Of a stretch of DNA of 64,000 nt, positions 9,107-16,756 are shown piece by piece. The stretch lies in assembly GCA_029266425.1 (NCBI GenBank), contig JAQSWY010000001.1, positions 62,001 through 126,000 of the forward strand. Reading direction: 5' to 3'. The DNA comes from Xanthobacteraceae bacterium. Lineage in GTDB: Bacteria > Pseudomonadota > Alphaproteobacteria > Rhizobiales > Xanthobacteraceae. Position 1 is the stretch's first letter; every line of letters begins with the position of its first letter. The position numbers and the translations under genes are program-made. The notes under the pieces were generated by a model. That model made no database searches and was not told where the DNA came from. It saw only the letters and a list, made by a program, of their open reading frames with translations.

Positions 9107-9350
9107 GGCCGTAGCGGGCCTTGCCGACAGAGCACATGTCGTCGATATGGAGATCGATACGTTCACTGAATGTCATCGGGCGCGCGGCGCGCGCGAGGGA
9201 GCAGGCGACTTACCGCGATCGACTTGACGTTCGGCTCGAGCGACCAGCGTCGCGCATCGTCCTTGCGCAGGAAGGTGTCGCTCACGTAGCGTCCTTGCGC
9301 CGGACCTGGCCGCGCCAGGAGCCGGAGGGGAGCTTGGTGAAAGAGGCCAT
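9107..9350 (-). pseudogene. Decayed tyrosine-type integrase N-terminus next to dusA
   Basis: Reading the minus strand from ATG 9350 gives MASFTKLPSGSWRGQVRRK, then in a second frame RYVSDTFLRKDDARRWSLE, in a third frame AERQVDRGKSPAPSRAPRA, and finally MTFSERIDLHIDDMCSVGKA. Together these resemble the arm-binding and core-binding start of phage/island integrases, broken by at least two frameshifts and then lost. No catalytic domain remains. It sits directly beside the 5' end of dusA, a known attachment site for such elements, so it is probably the scar of an excised or deleted island. The family call is from recognition of the N-terminal pattern. Confidence 0.7.
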
Positions 9351-9461
9351 TTCTTGTGTGCGCACCGTGTGGACGGAACCGTCGAAGGGTGGCGAAAGAC
9401 GTGGCGCAAAGGCGCAAAATCGTGTGCACTCGGCGTTGTCCAGCGAATTGACGGTACTTAG

Positions 9462-9475
9462 AAAATCATGATTTT
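9462..9475. promoter_or_regulatory. Palindrome over the dusA start codon
   Basis: AAAATCATGATTTT is a perfect 14-bp palindrome whose centre is the dusA ATG (9468). It could be an operator or part of the attachment-site scar. Confidence 0.4.
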
Positions 9476-10466
9476 TCAAGTGGTTAGATTCTCAGTGGCG
9501 CCGATGATGGATTGGTCCGACAGGCACTGTCGCGCCTTCCATCGCACGCTCTCGCGCCGCGCCCGGCTCTATACCGAGATGGTCACCGCCAATGCCGTGA
9601 TCTTCGGCGATCGTGAGCGGCTGATCGGTTTTTCGCCTGAAGAGCACCCGGTCGCCGTGCAGCTCGGCGGCTCGGACCCGGGGGCGCTGGCCAAGGCCGC
9701 GCGCATCTGTGCCGATCTCGGCTATGACGAGATCAATCTCAATGTCGGTTGCCCGTCGGACCGCGTGCAGGGCGGCAATTTCGGCGCCTGCCTGATGCGC
9801 TCGCCGGCCCTCGTCGCCGACTGCGTCGCGGCGATGAAGGCGGAGGTGGCGGTTCCGGTCACGGTGAAATGCCGGATCGGCGTCGACGAGCAGGATCCCG
9901 AGGCCGCGCTCGACGCGCTCGCCGACGCAGTGCTCGCCAAGAGCGCCGACGCCCTGATCGTGCATGCCCGCAAGGCCTGGCTGGAGGGGCTCTCGCCCAA
10001 GGAGAACCGCGATATCCCGCCGCTGGATTACGATCGCGTCTATCGGCTGAAGGCGCGCCTGCCGCATGTGCCGGTCGCGATCAATGGCGGCATTGCCGAC
10101 ATTGCGACGGTGAAAGCGCAGCTCGATCATGTCGACGGCGTCATGCTCGGCCGCGCCGCCTATCACCAGCCGGAGCTTCTGCTCGAGGTCGATCCCGTCC
10201 TGTTCGGCGAGCCGGCGCCGCATGCCGATGCGTTCGCCGCGGTGGAGGCGTTCGAGCCCTATGTCGCCGCCCATCTCCATCGGGGCGGGCGGCTGCACGA
10301 CATCACCCGGCACATGCTCGGCCTGTTCACCGGCCAGCCCGGCGCGCGGGCCTATCGCCGCCATCTGGCGATCGAGGGGGTGAAGCCGGGGGCAGGGCTG
10401 GACGTGCTGCGCGCCGCGGTCGGCGAGGTGCGGCGGGCGCTGGAGCGGCGGCTGGCGGCGGCGTGA
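9468..10466 (+). CDS. dusA: tRNA-dihydrouridine(20/20a) synthase DusA
   Basis: This 332-residue FMN enzyme reduces U20/U20a in the tRNA D-loop. Diagnostic motifs are FSVAPMMDWSDRHCRAFHR, the catalytic-cysteine region LNVGCPSDRVQGGNFGACLM, VTVKCRIGVD, LIVHARKAWL and INGGI. The family normally begins close to RFSVAPMMDW. The extra MIFQVV lies next to an integrase remnant and may have been supplied by the end of an integrated element. No good ribosome site precedes ATG 9468, so GTG or ATG starts slightly inside are possible. Confidence 0.95.
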   Translation: MIFQVVRFSVAPMMDWSDRHCRAFHRTLSRRARLYTEMVTANAVIFGDRERLIGFSPEEHPVAVQLGGSDPGALAKAARICADLGYDEINLNVGCPSDRVQGGNFGACLMRSPALVADCVAAMKAEVAVPVTVKCRIGVDEQDPEAALDALADAVLAKSADALIVHARKAWLEGLSPKENRDIPPLDYDRVYRLKARLPHVPVAINGGIADIATVKAQLDHVDGVMLGRAAYHQPELLLEVDPVLFGEPAPHADAFAAVEAFEPYVAAHLHRGGRLHDITRHMLGLFTGQPGARAYRRHLAIEGVKPGAGLDVLRAAVGEVRRALERRLAAA

Positions 10467-10481
10467 CCTTCTTTCGATAGA

Positions 10482-10588
10482 CGTCATCCCGGCCGGAGCG
10501 CGTCAGCGCGCAGAGCCAGGATCGCGTGAAGTCCTGCACGGCACCTTCTTGCGATCCCGGACCGGCCTGACGGCCGTCCGGGATGACG
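10482..10588. repeat. PAL-A palindromic repeat, copy 1
   Basis: Outer ends GTCATCCCGG and CCGGGATGAC enclose inner CGGGATCG-like boxes over about 100 bp, which define family PAL-A. This copy lies between the convergent dusA and rnk genes, where a bidirectional hairpin terminator would be expected. Confidence 0.85.
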
Positions 10589-10621
10589 GCTGTGGGAAGC
10601 AGGGAAGAGGGGGCGCCCCCT

Positions 10622-11026
10622 CTACTTCCCGCCCGGAATTGCCGAGGCGCCCGGCTCGACGGCGATCACGCTCAGCACGTGCTTCTTCCCGTCATTGCCG
10701 ACCCAGTCGATCGACTGGCCGACGCTGAGCCCCAGCAGGGCGGTGCCGACCGGGGTGAGCACGGATATCCGGCCCTGCGCGATATCCGCCTCGGCGGGAT
10801 AGACCAGCTGCACCCGGCGCGTGGTGCCATCCGCCGTCCTGTAGTCGACGATGCTGCCCATCTGCACCGAGCGCGCCGGCACCGAATTCGCGCGCACGAC
10901 CCTGGCGCGCTCGAGTTCGCCGATCAGCGCTTCGGCGAGGACGGGGCGGGTGTCCATCAGGCCGTTGGCGATCCTCGTGAGCGCCTCGTGGTCGGTGGAG
11001 GAGATGGTGATGCTGGGCTTACGCAT
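10622..11026 (-). CDS. rnk: Nucleoside diphosphate kinase regulator Rnk (GreA C-terminal fold)
   Basis: The 134-residue protein has a short N-terminal helical part (SITISSTDHEALTRIANGL) and the GreA/GreB C-terminal domain (MGSIVDYRTADG, ISVLTPVGTALLGLSVGQ). This is the Rnk arrangement rather than a full Gre factor, because the long coiled coil is missing. Rnk-type proteins bind RNA polymerase and influence nucleotide pools. ATG 11026 is used because AGGA precedes it closely; a longer frame has no family similarity. Confidence 0.88.
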   Translation of the reverse strand: MRKPSITISSTDHEALTRIANGLMDTRPVLAEALIGELERARVVRANSVPARSVQMGSIVDYRTADGTTRRVQLVYPAEADIAQGRISVLTPVGTALLGLSVGQSIDWVGNDGKKHVLSVIAVEPGASAIPGGK

Positions 11027-11252
11027 GGTTTTCCTCAGGAGGACGCACAATGCAATACGGGAGGGAGCCGACTTTCCGCCGACATTACGCAGTGTCCGAT
11101 TTTCGCTTGAAAGTATGAACAGCCCCGGTCTCGGGGCACCCGAGCCGGGCAACTATCCCGCGATGGGGACGATCCGGAAGACGGTGGCGTGGCTCACGGT
11201 GTTCATGCCCTGAAGGTCGGCGTGGATACCTGAATTGTCAAGAGCGGGTCGT

Positions 11253-12002
11253 TCAACTCACGCCGAGCACCTGCAGGGTCTTGCGGGTATATTGCTCGAC
11301 ATAGTCCATCAACGCGTCCGAGGCCGCGCGCGCGGCCGGCTCGTCACCCTTGGCGATGCATCGGGCGATTCGGGCGTGAAGCTGGCTGACCTGCTGAACG
11401 TCGCCGAACTCCTTGAAATAGAGGTACCAGAAACGCCGTGTCTGGGCCTCGATCGGGCCGATGGCGTGGGTCGCGTATTTGCTGTTCGCGGCCTTTACGA
11501 CGAGCGCGTTGAAGTCGCGGTCGGCGGCGATGAAATCGGCACCCTCGCGCGTCTGCGCCGCGAGATCGAACGCCTTCGCGACCTCCATGAACTCGCGCCG
11601 CAGCGTATTGGTGGCGAACCGCGCGGCGCGCCCCGCCAGCACGTTCTCGATGCAGCGGCGCACTTCGAGCATGCCGAGCTGGTCGGCGAGGTCGATTTCC
11701 GAGACGAACACGCCGGAGCGCGGCACGACGCGCACCGTGCCCTCGAAGGAAAGCCGCTGCAGCGCCTCGCGGATCGGCGTGCGCCCGATCCCCAGCAGCT
11801 TGCTCAGCGAGATCTCCGATATCTTGCTGCCGGGCGGCAGTTCGAGCGTTACGATCATCTCCTCGATGATGCGATACGCCTGGCGCGCCTGCGGCTCGGG
11901 CGAGGCTTCGCTCGGGACGGCGTCTGCGGGATCCGGGCCCCGTTTGCGTGCGGCGGATGGTGTCTTCATCGCGGGCTCGTCGGCGGAAGGTCGATACCGC
12001 AT
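11253..12002 (-). CDS. GntR-family regulator with FCD domain
   Basis: The N-terminal winged helix includes LPPGSKISEISLSKLLGIGRTPIREALQRL. An all-helical FCD ligand domain follows (EVRRCIENVLAGRAARF, FNALVVKAA, HARIARCIAKGD), giving 249 residues in total. ATG 12002 lies only 17 nt beyond an intrinsic terminator of the upstream acetamidase operon, so ATG 11969 (MKTPSAARK) is a credible alternative start. It follows the acetamidase and XapX genes in the same direction and probably regulates them. Confidence 0.88.
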   Translation of the reverse strand: MRYRPSADEPAMKTPSAARKRGPDPADAVPSEASPEPQARQAYRIIEEMIVTLELPPGSKISEISLSKLLGIGRTPIREALQRLSFEGTVRVVPRSGVFVSEIDLADQLGMLEVRRCIENVLAGRAARFATNTLRREFMEVAKAFDLAAQTREGADFIAADRDFNALVVKAANSKYATHAIGPIEAQTRRFWYLYFKEFGDVQQVSQLHARIARCIAKGDEPAARAASDALMDYVEQYTRKTLQVLGVS

Positions 12003-12018
12003 GACTAGCTGATCCGGA

Positions 12019-12046
12019 TAAAAAATGCAGGCGCCCGCGCGCCTGC
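12019..12046 (-). terminator. Intrinsic terminator after the acetamidase gene
   Basis: On the minus strand an 8-bp GCAGGCGC stem with a 4-nt loop is followed by ATTTTTTA. It starts about 41 nt after the acetamidase stop and ends just before gntR, so gntR needs its own promoter or readthrough. Confidence 0.75.
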
Positions 12047-12087
12047 AAGTTGTCTTGGCAGAGTCTTCCCCGGGGAAAGGAGTCGGG

Positions 12088-13146
12088 TCAGCGCTTGAGG
12101 TCGCGCCTCATCGCCATGTGTGCGCCCTTCACGCCGTCGACCACCTGGGTCACCCGGAGGTCGCCGGCGACGCTGCACAGCGCATAGGCCTCCTCGCGCG
12201 ACAGGCCCCATTCCTTGCCGAGCAGGTCGATCATCTCCAGCACCGCCTCGCGCACCGCCTCGTCGAGATCCTCGCTGAAGCCGTGGCAGATCCAGAATTC
12301 CGGCGTCTCCAGGATCGGGTTCTTGGAGCGCGGTCCCTTGTGCAGCACCAGCTGGATGGTGGCGTTCACATGCGCCTCGATCGCGGTGCCGTTCACCTCG
12401 CCGTCGCCCTCGGCGAAGTGGGTGTCGCCGGCCCAGAACAGCGCGCCCTTGCGGTGCACCGGATAGAACATGCTGGTGCCGGCGACGAATTCGCGATTGT
12501 CCACATTGCCGCCATGCACGCCCGGCGGCACGGTGCTGATCGCCCCGTCCGCCGGCGGGCACACGCCCGCGGTGCCGAAATGCAGGCGCAGCGGAACCAC
12601 GATGCCTTCCAGCGCCGGCTTGCGTTCGGCGTGCGGCACGCTGGTGTAGCGCCCGGGCACGCCGCGCTCCGGCGGGCTGTCATAGGGGAACTGGAAGAGG
12701 GCGCGCGCGGTGCCGGCCTTCATGTCGGCCTCGAAGATGACGACGTGCTCGCGGCTTTCGAATTCCTTGTCGAGCAGGCCCCATTTGCCTTGGAAGTTCA
12801 CCCCGTAATTGAGCCGGGGCTCCATGGCGAGCACGCGGCATTCCAGCGTGTCGCCCGGCTCGGCGCCTTCGACGAAGATCGGGCCGGTGAGGATGTGGAC
12901 GCCGGGGGTGCGCTTCTCCTCCGGGATGCCGTCATAGATGGCGCGGATGGCGTCATCCATCAGCAGCTCCGGGGCGTCGCCGGCATGGTGGCAGAGGCAC
13001 TCGATCTTGACGATGTCGCCGGAGGTGACGGTCAGCACCGGCGCGACCGCGCCGTTGAAGGCGCCCCACTGCACGGTTTCCAGCGTGGCCTTGAGCTCAT
13101 GATAGCGGGCCTTCAGCGCGGCCGGCACGGGACTATGGGCGTTCAT
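12088..13146 (-). CDS. Acetamidase/formamidase family protein
   Basis: The 352-residue protein belongs to the FmdA/AmdA family, which hydrolyses formamide or acetamide to ammonia and the acid. Visible family blocks are GDIVKIECLCHHAGD, TGPIFVEGAEPGDTLECRVL, PGVHGGNVDNREF, GALFWAGDTHFAEGDGEVNGTAIE and the C-terminal VDGVKGAHMAMRRD. ATG 13146 is preceded by a perfect AGGAGG. It is downstream of two XapX-domain genes with only 13 nt spacing, so the three are likely one operon. Confidence 0.92.
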   Translation of the reverse strand: MNAHSPVPAALKARYHELKATLETVQWGAFNGAVAPVLTVTSGDIVKIECLCHHAGDAPELLMDDAIRAIYDGIPEEKRTPGVHILTGPIFVEGAEPGDTLECRVLAMEPRLNYGVNFQGKWGLLDKEFESREHVVIFEADMKAGTARALFQFPYDSPPERGVPGRYTSVPHAERKPALEGIVVPLRLHFGTAGVCPPADGAISTVPPGVHGGNVDNREFVAGTSMFYPVHRKGALFWAGDTHFAEGDGEVNGTAIEAHVNATIQLVLHKGPRSKNPILETPEFWICHGFSEDLDEAVREAVLEMIDLLGKEWGLSREEAYALCSVAGDLRVTQVVDGVKGAHMAMRRDLKR

Positions 13147-13159
13147 TGTTGTTTCCTCC

Positions 13160-13354
13160 TCAGAATATGAAGGCGAGCTGGCCGCGTGCGGCGGCCACCG
13201 CGGCAAAGCCGATGAAGGTGCCGAGAATGGCGAAGATGCCGCCCAGCACATTGGGGGCGGGAATGGGCGCGCGCACCGCGGTGTAGATGAGCCCCGTCAC
13301 CAGGCCGACGGCTGCGGCCTGCAATTCCGTTGCGCCGAATCCGATCTCGAGCAT
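13160..13354 (-). CDS. XapX-domain (DUF1427) small membrane protein, copy 2
   Basis: This 64-residue protein has two hydrophobic helices around the XapX core VGLVTGLIYTAVRAPIPAPNVLGGIFAILGTFIG. GGAGG lies 9 nt before the ATG. The family is of unknown function and often sits beside amidase or hydantoinase-type genes. It is a paralogue of the gene immediately upstream. Confidence 0.8.
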   Translation of the reverse strand: MLEIGFGATELQAAAVGLVTGLIYTAVRAPIPAPNVLGGIFAILGTFIGFAAVAAARGQLAFIF

Positions 13355-13380
13355 GTTGTCTTTCCTCCGATATCTCTTGC

Positions 13381-13590
13381 TCAGTTGCCGCCGGACGGGC
13401 GGCCGAACGTGATGGCGCCGCGGGATTTCTGTACGATCAGATAGCCGATATAGGTGAAAATGATCGCAAAAATCCCGCCGAGCACCGGAGGCGCCGGTAT
13501 TGGCAGGTTGAGACAGGAGTAGAGCGTGCCGGTTATCAGGCCGACAATGAGCGCAACAAGTTCGTTACGCCCTACGTAAACGTAGTGCAT
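13381..13590 (-). CDS. XapX-domain (DUF1427) small membrane protein, copy 1
   Basis: The 69-residue protein is similar to its neighbour (VGLITGTLYSCLNLPIPAPP, then LGGIFAIIFTYIGYLIV). Both keep the PIPAP turn between the two helices. It is the first gene of the putative operon XapX-XapX-acetamidase and is preceded by operator-like TGTCAG sites. Confidence 0.8.
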   Translation of the reverse strand: MHYVYVGRNELVALIVGLITGTLYSCLNLPIPAPPVLGGIFAIIFTYIGYLIVQKSRGAITFGRPSGGN

Positions 13591-13661
13591 GTTGGCGTTT
13601 CCTCAGATTTACTGTTCGATCTGCTGTCCGGGATGCGATTCTTGCGCGTCGCGTCCGTCGG

Positions 13662-13689
13662 ATGTCAGAACGCTAAACTGACATGTCAG
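13662..13689. promoter_or_regulatory. Candidate operator of the acetamidase/XapX operon
   Basis: Three half-sites occur: ATGTCAG (13662-13668), CTGACAT (13678-13684) and ATGTCAG (13683-13689). The last two form the perfect palindrome CTGACATGTCAG. They lie about 72 nt upstream of the first XapX gene. The nearby GntR protein is the obvious candidate ligand, which is inference. Confidence 0.5.
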
Positions 13690-13732
13690 ATTGCGCAACT
13701 AAAATGTTATACGGCGATGTGCACTGCTTCAG

Positions 13733-13826
13733 CATCCTTCAGGCTCGCTTCGCTCGCACCTCGGGATGACGTCGCACGCAGGACCACGTCATCCTGAGGT
13801 GCCGCCGCAGGCGGCCTCGAAGGATG
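13733..13826. repeat. PAL-B palindromic repeat, copy 1
   Basis: Outer ends CATCCTTC and GCCTCGAAGGATG enclose a central pair related to CACCTCAGGATGA/TCATCCTGAGGTG, which define family PAL-B. This copy is slightly diverged (CACCTCGGGATGACG). Confidence 0.8.
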
Positions 13827-13885
13827 CTCACGCCGAGCATCCGTCTCCCCTGTGGCCCGCGCGCCATTACCCGTACTTTCCTCTA

Positions 13886-13902
13886 TCGGTTTAACGAACC
13901 GA
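13886..13902. promoter_or_regulatory. Small inverted repeat upstream of the diguanylate cyclase
   Basis: TCGGTT and AACCGA face each other across TAACG, about 60 nt before the start codon. It is a possible operator with no known match. Confidence 0.3.
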
Positions 13903-13964
13903 ACAGTCGACGCGGCTATGATTCCGTGGCTATGCTCCCGTAGCTGCGGGGAAATACCTGCCGA

Positions 13965-15587
13965 ATGGATCCGCGAACCGCGCGAAATGCCCCCGTGGGT
14001 CTTCGAGCTCGCCTGCTTTGGGCGTTGCTGATCGGGCTGTGCCTGTTTCTGGCCGAACGGGTCCTGACCGTGAACCGCTACCAGGGCGAACTGCTCGCGG
14101 CCGCGCAGGAGCGCGCGCTCGATCTGGCGCTGCGCGGGCAGGCGGCATTCGACCAGGATGTCGCCAGCGCCAAGGTCACGCTCACCATGCTGGCCGAGCA
14201 CGACAAGCAGCTCTTCGACAAGTCGTCCTGCGACCGGCTGCTCGAAGCGACGGTGGCCGCGGCCGCGAATATCCTGCATCTGACGGTGACCAATACCGAT
14301 GGTGTCGTGACCTGCTCGACCCTCACGCGCAGCGTCGGCGAGAAATACCTGGATCGGGCGCACATCCGCGTGCCGCTGCAGTCCAGCACCTGGCACATCA
14401 GCGACCTCGTCCTCGGCCGCGTCCTGCAGGAGCCCACGGTGTTCGTGGCGCTTCCCCTCATCGATGCGGCGGGGGACACGAGCGGCCTTCTCCTTGCGCG
14501 ACTGAACCTCATCTGGCTGTCGACCTTCATTGCCAATAATGATCGCCTCGGAGAGACCTCGACGATCCTGGTCGACAGCACTGGCGAATATGCCGCCGAG
14601 TTCCCGCCGGATGACGCGCCCGCCGCGCAGATCCTGGTCCACGACGTGGCCCGGGTCGTTCTCAGCCGGAGCGAGGGCGCCGCCGAACTCGAGGACTCGA
14701 ATGGACGCGGCGTCCTTGTCGGATACACGCGGCTTTCCCTGAACAACGCGCATCTGGCCGTGCTGCTGGACAAGAACGCCGCCCTCGCCAGCACCAACCG
14801 GGCGCTCTACGACAGCCTCATCGCCTTTGCCGCGATCTGCGCGCTGGTCGGCGCCGGCGTGGCCTTCGGCGGTAGCCGCTACATCGTGCACCCGATCGAG
14901 CGGCTCGTCGCCTCGCTGGCCGCGGTCGGGCAGGGCAAGCCGTTGCCGACCGGGACGCTCGCGACCGGCGTCAAGGAATTGCAGCCGCTGGAGCACGCCA
15001 TCGACGAGATGGCCCAGCGCCTCGCCGATCGCGAGCGCGAACTGCGCAAGGCCAACGGCCATCTGGAGGCCCTGGCGGCGATCGATCCGCTGACCCAGAT
15101 CGCCAATCGGCGCGCCTTCGACACCTATTTCGAGACGGTGTGGCGCAACGCGCTGGAGACCAGGGCGACCATCGGGCTCATCATCCTCGACGTCGATCAC
15201 TTCAAGAGCTTCAACGACATCTATGGCCACGTGGCCGGCGACCAGTGCCTGCGGGACATCGCGGCGGCGCTGAGCCACGAGGTCCGCTTCGAGCGCGACC
15301 TGGTGGCGCGGCTCGGCGGCGAGGAATTCGTCGTCCTCCTGCCGGACTGCGTGCCGGCTTATGCGAAGAGCGTCGCCTACCGGCTGCGCCGTGCGGTCGA
15401 GGCGCTCTCCATCCCGCATGCGCCGACCGCGCTCGGCATCATCACCATCAGCGTGGGCTTCACCTCGCACGCCCCCACGTCAGGCGATCCGCCGGGGATG
15501 CTGCTCGGCAATGCCGACCGTGCCCTCTACCGCGCCAAGCGCGCGGGCCGGAACAAGGTCCATGGCGACGAGGGCGAGGCGGCGTGA
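13965..15587 (+). CDS. Membrane-bound diguanylate cyclase (periplasmic sensor-HAMP-GGDEF)
   Basis: The 540-residue protein has a membrane helix near residues 14-33, a periplasmic Cache-like sensor of about 240 residues, a second helix near 287-310, a HAMP-like linker (HPIERLVASLAAVGQG) and a GGDEF domain. The active site is intact: GGEEF at about 451-455, LILDVDHFKSFNDIYGH and ADRALYRAKRAGRNK. It should make c-di-GMP. The inhibitory I-site position reads FERD instead of RxxD, so product feedback is probably lost. No EAL domain is present. Confidence 0.93.
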   Translation: MDPRTARNAPVGLRARLLWALLIGLCLFLAERVLTVNRYQGELLAAAQERALDLALRGQAAFDQDVASAKVTLTMLAEHDKQLFDKSSCDRLLEATVAAAANILHLTVTNTDGVVTCSTLTRSVGEKYLDRAHIRVPLQSSTWHISDLVLGRVLQEPTVFVALPLIDAAGDTSGLLLARLNLIWLSTFIANNDRLGETSTILVDSTGEYAAEFPPDDAPAAQILVHDVARVVLSRSEGAAELEDSNGRGVLVGYTRLSLNNAHLAVLLDKNAALASTNRALYDSLIAFAAICALVGAGVAFGGSRYIVHPIERLVASLAAVGQGKPLPTGTLATGVKELQPLEHAIDEMAQRLADRERELRKANGHLEALAAIDPLTQIANRRAFDTYFETVWRNALETRATIGLIILDVDHFKSFNDIYGHVAGDQCLRDIAAALSHEVRFERDLVARLGGEEFVVLLPDCVPAYAKSVAYRLRRAVEALSIPHAPTALGIITISVGFTSHAPTSGDPPGMLLGNADRALYRAKRAGRNKVHGDEGEAA

Positions 15588-15621
15588 GGGGGTGAGGCAA
15601 GGCATCTTCAGGGGGATACGA

Positions 15622-16362
15622 ATGGTTCCGGAACGCACGTCTCCAATAGCCTGCACGCTCAGGCATGTCGTTTGCGCCGCCCTGCTCGCGGTGACGATCG
15701 CCGTGGGCGCACCGGGCCCGGCCCGGGCCGAACTCTTCGGCCTCAGCCAGCCGGCCAATGTCGGCGACGCCAAGATCGCCGCCACCGCCTATCGCGCCAG
15801 CGGCAGATATGACCGCGACCTCTCCCGCGTCACCGCTGCGGCGAGCGCCTGGATCGCGCTGCGCGCCCCGCAGGTCAGCCGGCCGGCCATGGTGTTCGAT
15901 ATCGACGATACGCTGCTGACCAATTGGGAGGTCATCAAGGCCGACGATTTCGGCCGGGTCTTCAAGGGGGATTGCAGCCGCCTGCCCGAGGGACCGTGCG
16001 GCTGGGTGGCGTGGGATCTGCGCGGCCGGACGCCGGCCATCCCGCAAACCGTCGCGCTCTACCGCAAGGCGCGGCAGCTCGGCGTCGCGGTGTTCTTCAT
16101 CTCCGGGCGCGACGAGCCCCAGCGTGCCGCCACCGAGCGCAATCTGCGCATGGTCGGGCTCGGCGACTACACCAGGCTGATCCTTGTGGCGAAGGGCGCG
16201 CATTATGCCTCCGCCGCGAACTTCAAGGCGCCGCAGCGCGCCGCGATCGAGGCGGCGGGTTATCGCATCATCGCCAATATCGGCGATCAGCCCTCCGATC
16301 TCGCCGGCGGCCATGCCGAGCGCACCTTCCAGCTGCCGAACCCGTTCTACCGCATCCCCTAG
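15622..16362 (+). CDS. Secreted HAD-family acid phosphatase (class B-like)
   Basis: The 246-residue protein has a signal peptide ending near GPARA and the HAD motif I MVFDIDDTLLTN (about residues 91-102). Motif II FFISGRDEPQRAATERNL and motif III/IV region YRIIANIGDQPSDLAGGHAE follow. These match the plant/bacterial class B (subfamily IIIB) acid phosphatases acting in the periplasm. ATG 15622 has GGGGGA upstream and lies 34 nt after the cyclase gene, so the two may be cotranscribed. Confidence 0.88.
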   Translation: MVPERTSPIACTLRHVVCAALLAVTIAVGAPGPARAELFGLSQPANVGDAKIAATAYRASGRYDRDLSRVTAAASAWIALRAPQVSRPAMVFDIDDTLLTNWEVIKADDFGRVFKGDCSRLPEGPCGWVAWDLRGRTPAIPQTVALYRKARQLGVAVFFISGRDEPQRAATERNLRMVGLGDYTRLILVAKGAHYASAANFKAPQRAAIEAAGYRIIANIGDQPSDLAGGHAERTFQLPNPFYRIP

Positions 16363-16432
16363 CGGAGCCTCCCTTCTGGGGACTGTTGCCACGGTCCCTC
16401 GTCGAATTCTCTTGGCTAGGAACGTGACCGCC

Positions 16433-16513
16433 GTCATGGCCGGGCTTGTCCCGGCCATCCACGGTTGCTCTCGCGGCAAGGACGTGGATCCCCGGGACAA
16501 GCCCGGGGATGAC
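16433..16513. repeat. PAL-C palindromic repeat, copy 1
   Basis: GTCATGGCCGGGCTTGTC and its complement-like GACAAGCCCGGGGATGAC flank a short centre with GGATCC. This arrangement, about 75-100 bp, defines family PAL-C. Confidence 0.8.
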
Positions 16514-16614
16514 GCGTGGGTTGAGGGAAAGACGTGTCGGTTGAGGGATGACGGTAGGTCGAGGAATGACGGGTGGTTGAAAGATGACGGGGTCGGTCGA
16601 GGGATGATGCGTCG
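16507..16614. repeat. Degenerate 18-20 bp tandem repeat, about 5.5 copies
   Basis: Units resembling GGATGACGGTAGGTCGAG repeat at 16507, 16526, 16546, 16564, 16582 and 16602. The first unit overlaps the GGATGAC end of the PAL-C copy, suggesting that the array grew by slippage from that repeat end. Confidence 0.7.
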
Positions 16615-16756
16615 ATTCCCCATCGCCCCCCGCTTCCTGCCTCTGAGGAAACGGGCAGAATTCCGGCCGTCAAGCGCGGCAATGTGACTACGGAACTTCC
16701 CCGCCGCACCGCGCTTAGCCCGTTGGCGTTGGCCGGGTTCGGAAGACGGGGAACGA

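Larger units (their letters stand above)
13591..13964. other. Divergent intergenic region between the XapX operon and the diguanylate cyclase
   Basis: Its left part carries the TGTCAG half-sites (13662-13689), the middle a PAL-B repeat (13733-13826), and the right part the inverted repeat at 13886-13902. No additional gene is seen. Confidence 0.6.
16363..16756. other. 394-nt intergenic region upstream of opgG
   Basis: It holds a PAL-C repeat at 16433-16513 and, partly overlapping it, the degenerate tandem array at 16507-16614. The opgG promoter presumably lies in the last 140 nt. No gene is supported. Confidence 0.6.

Noticed and set aside
7907-9166. A 419-codon open frame on the minus strand
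   Set aside because: It is antisense to the NmrA-type gene, has no family resemblance and is of the low-complexity kind produced by high GC content.
16184-16687. A 167-codon plus-strand frame after the HAD phosphatase
   Set aside because: It begins inside the phosphatase gene and runs through the PAL-C copy and tandem repeat; no coding signal.
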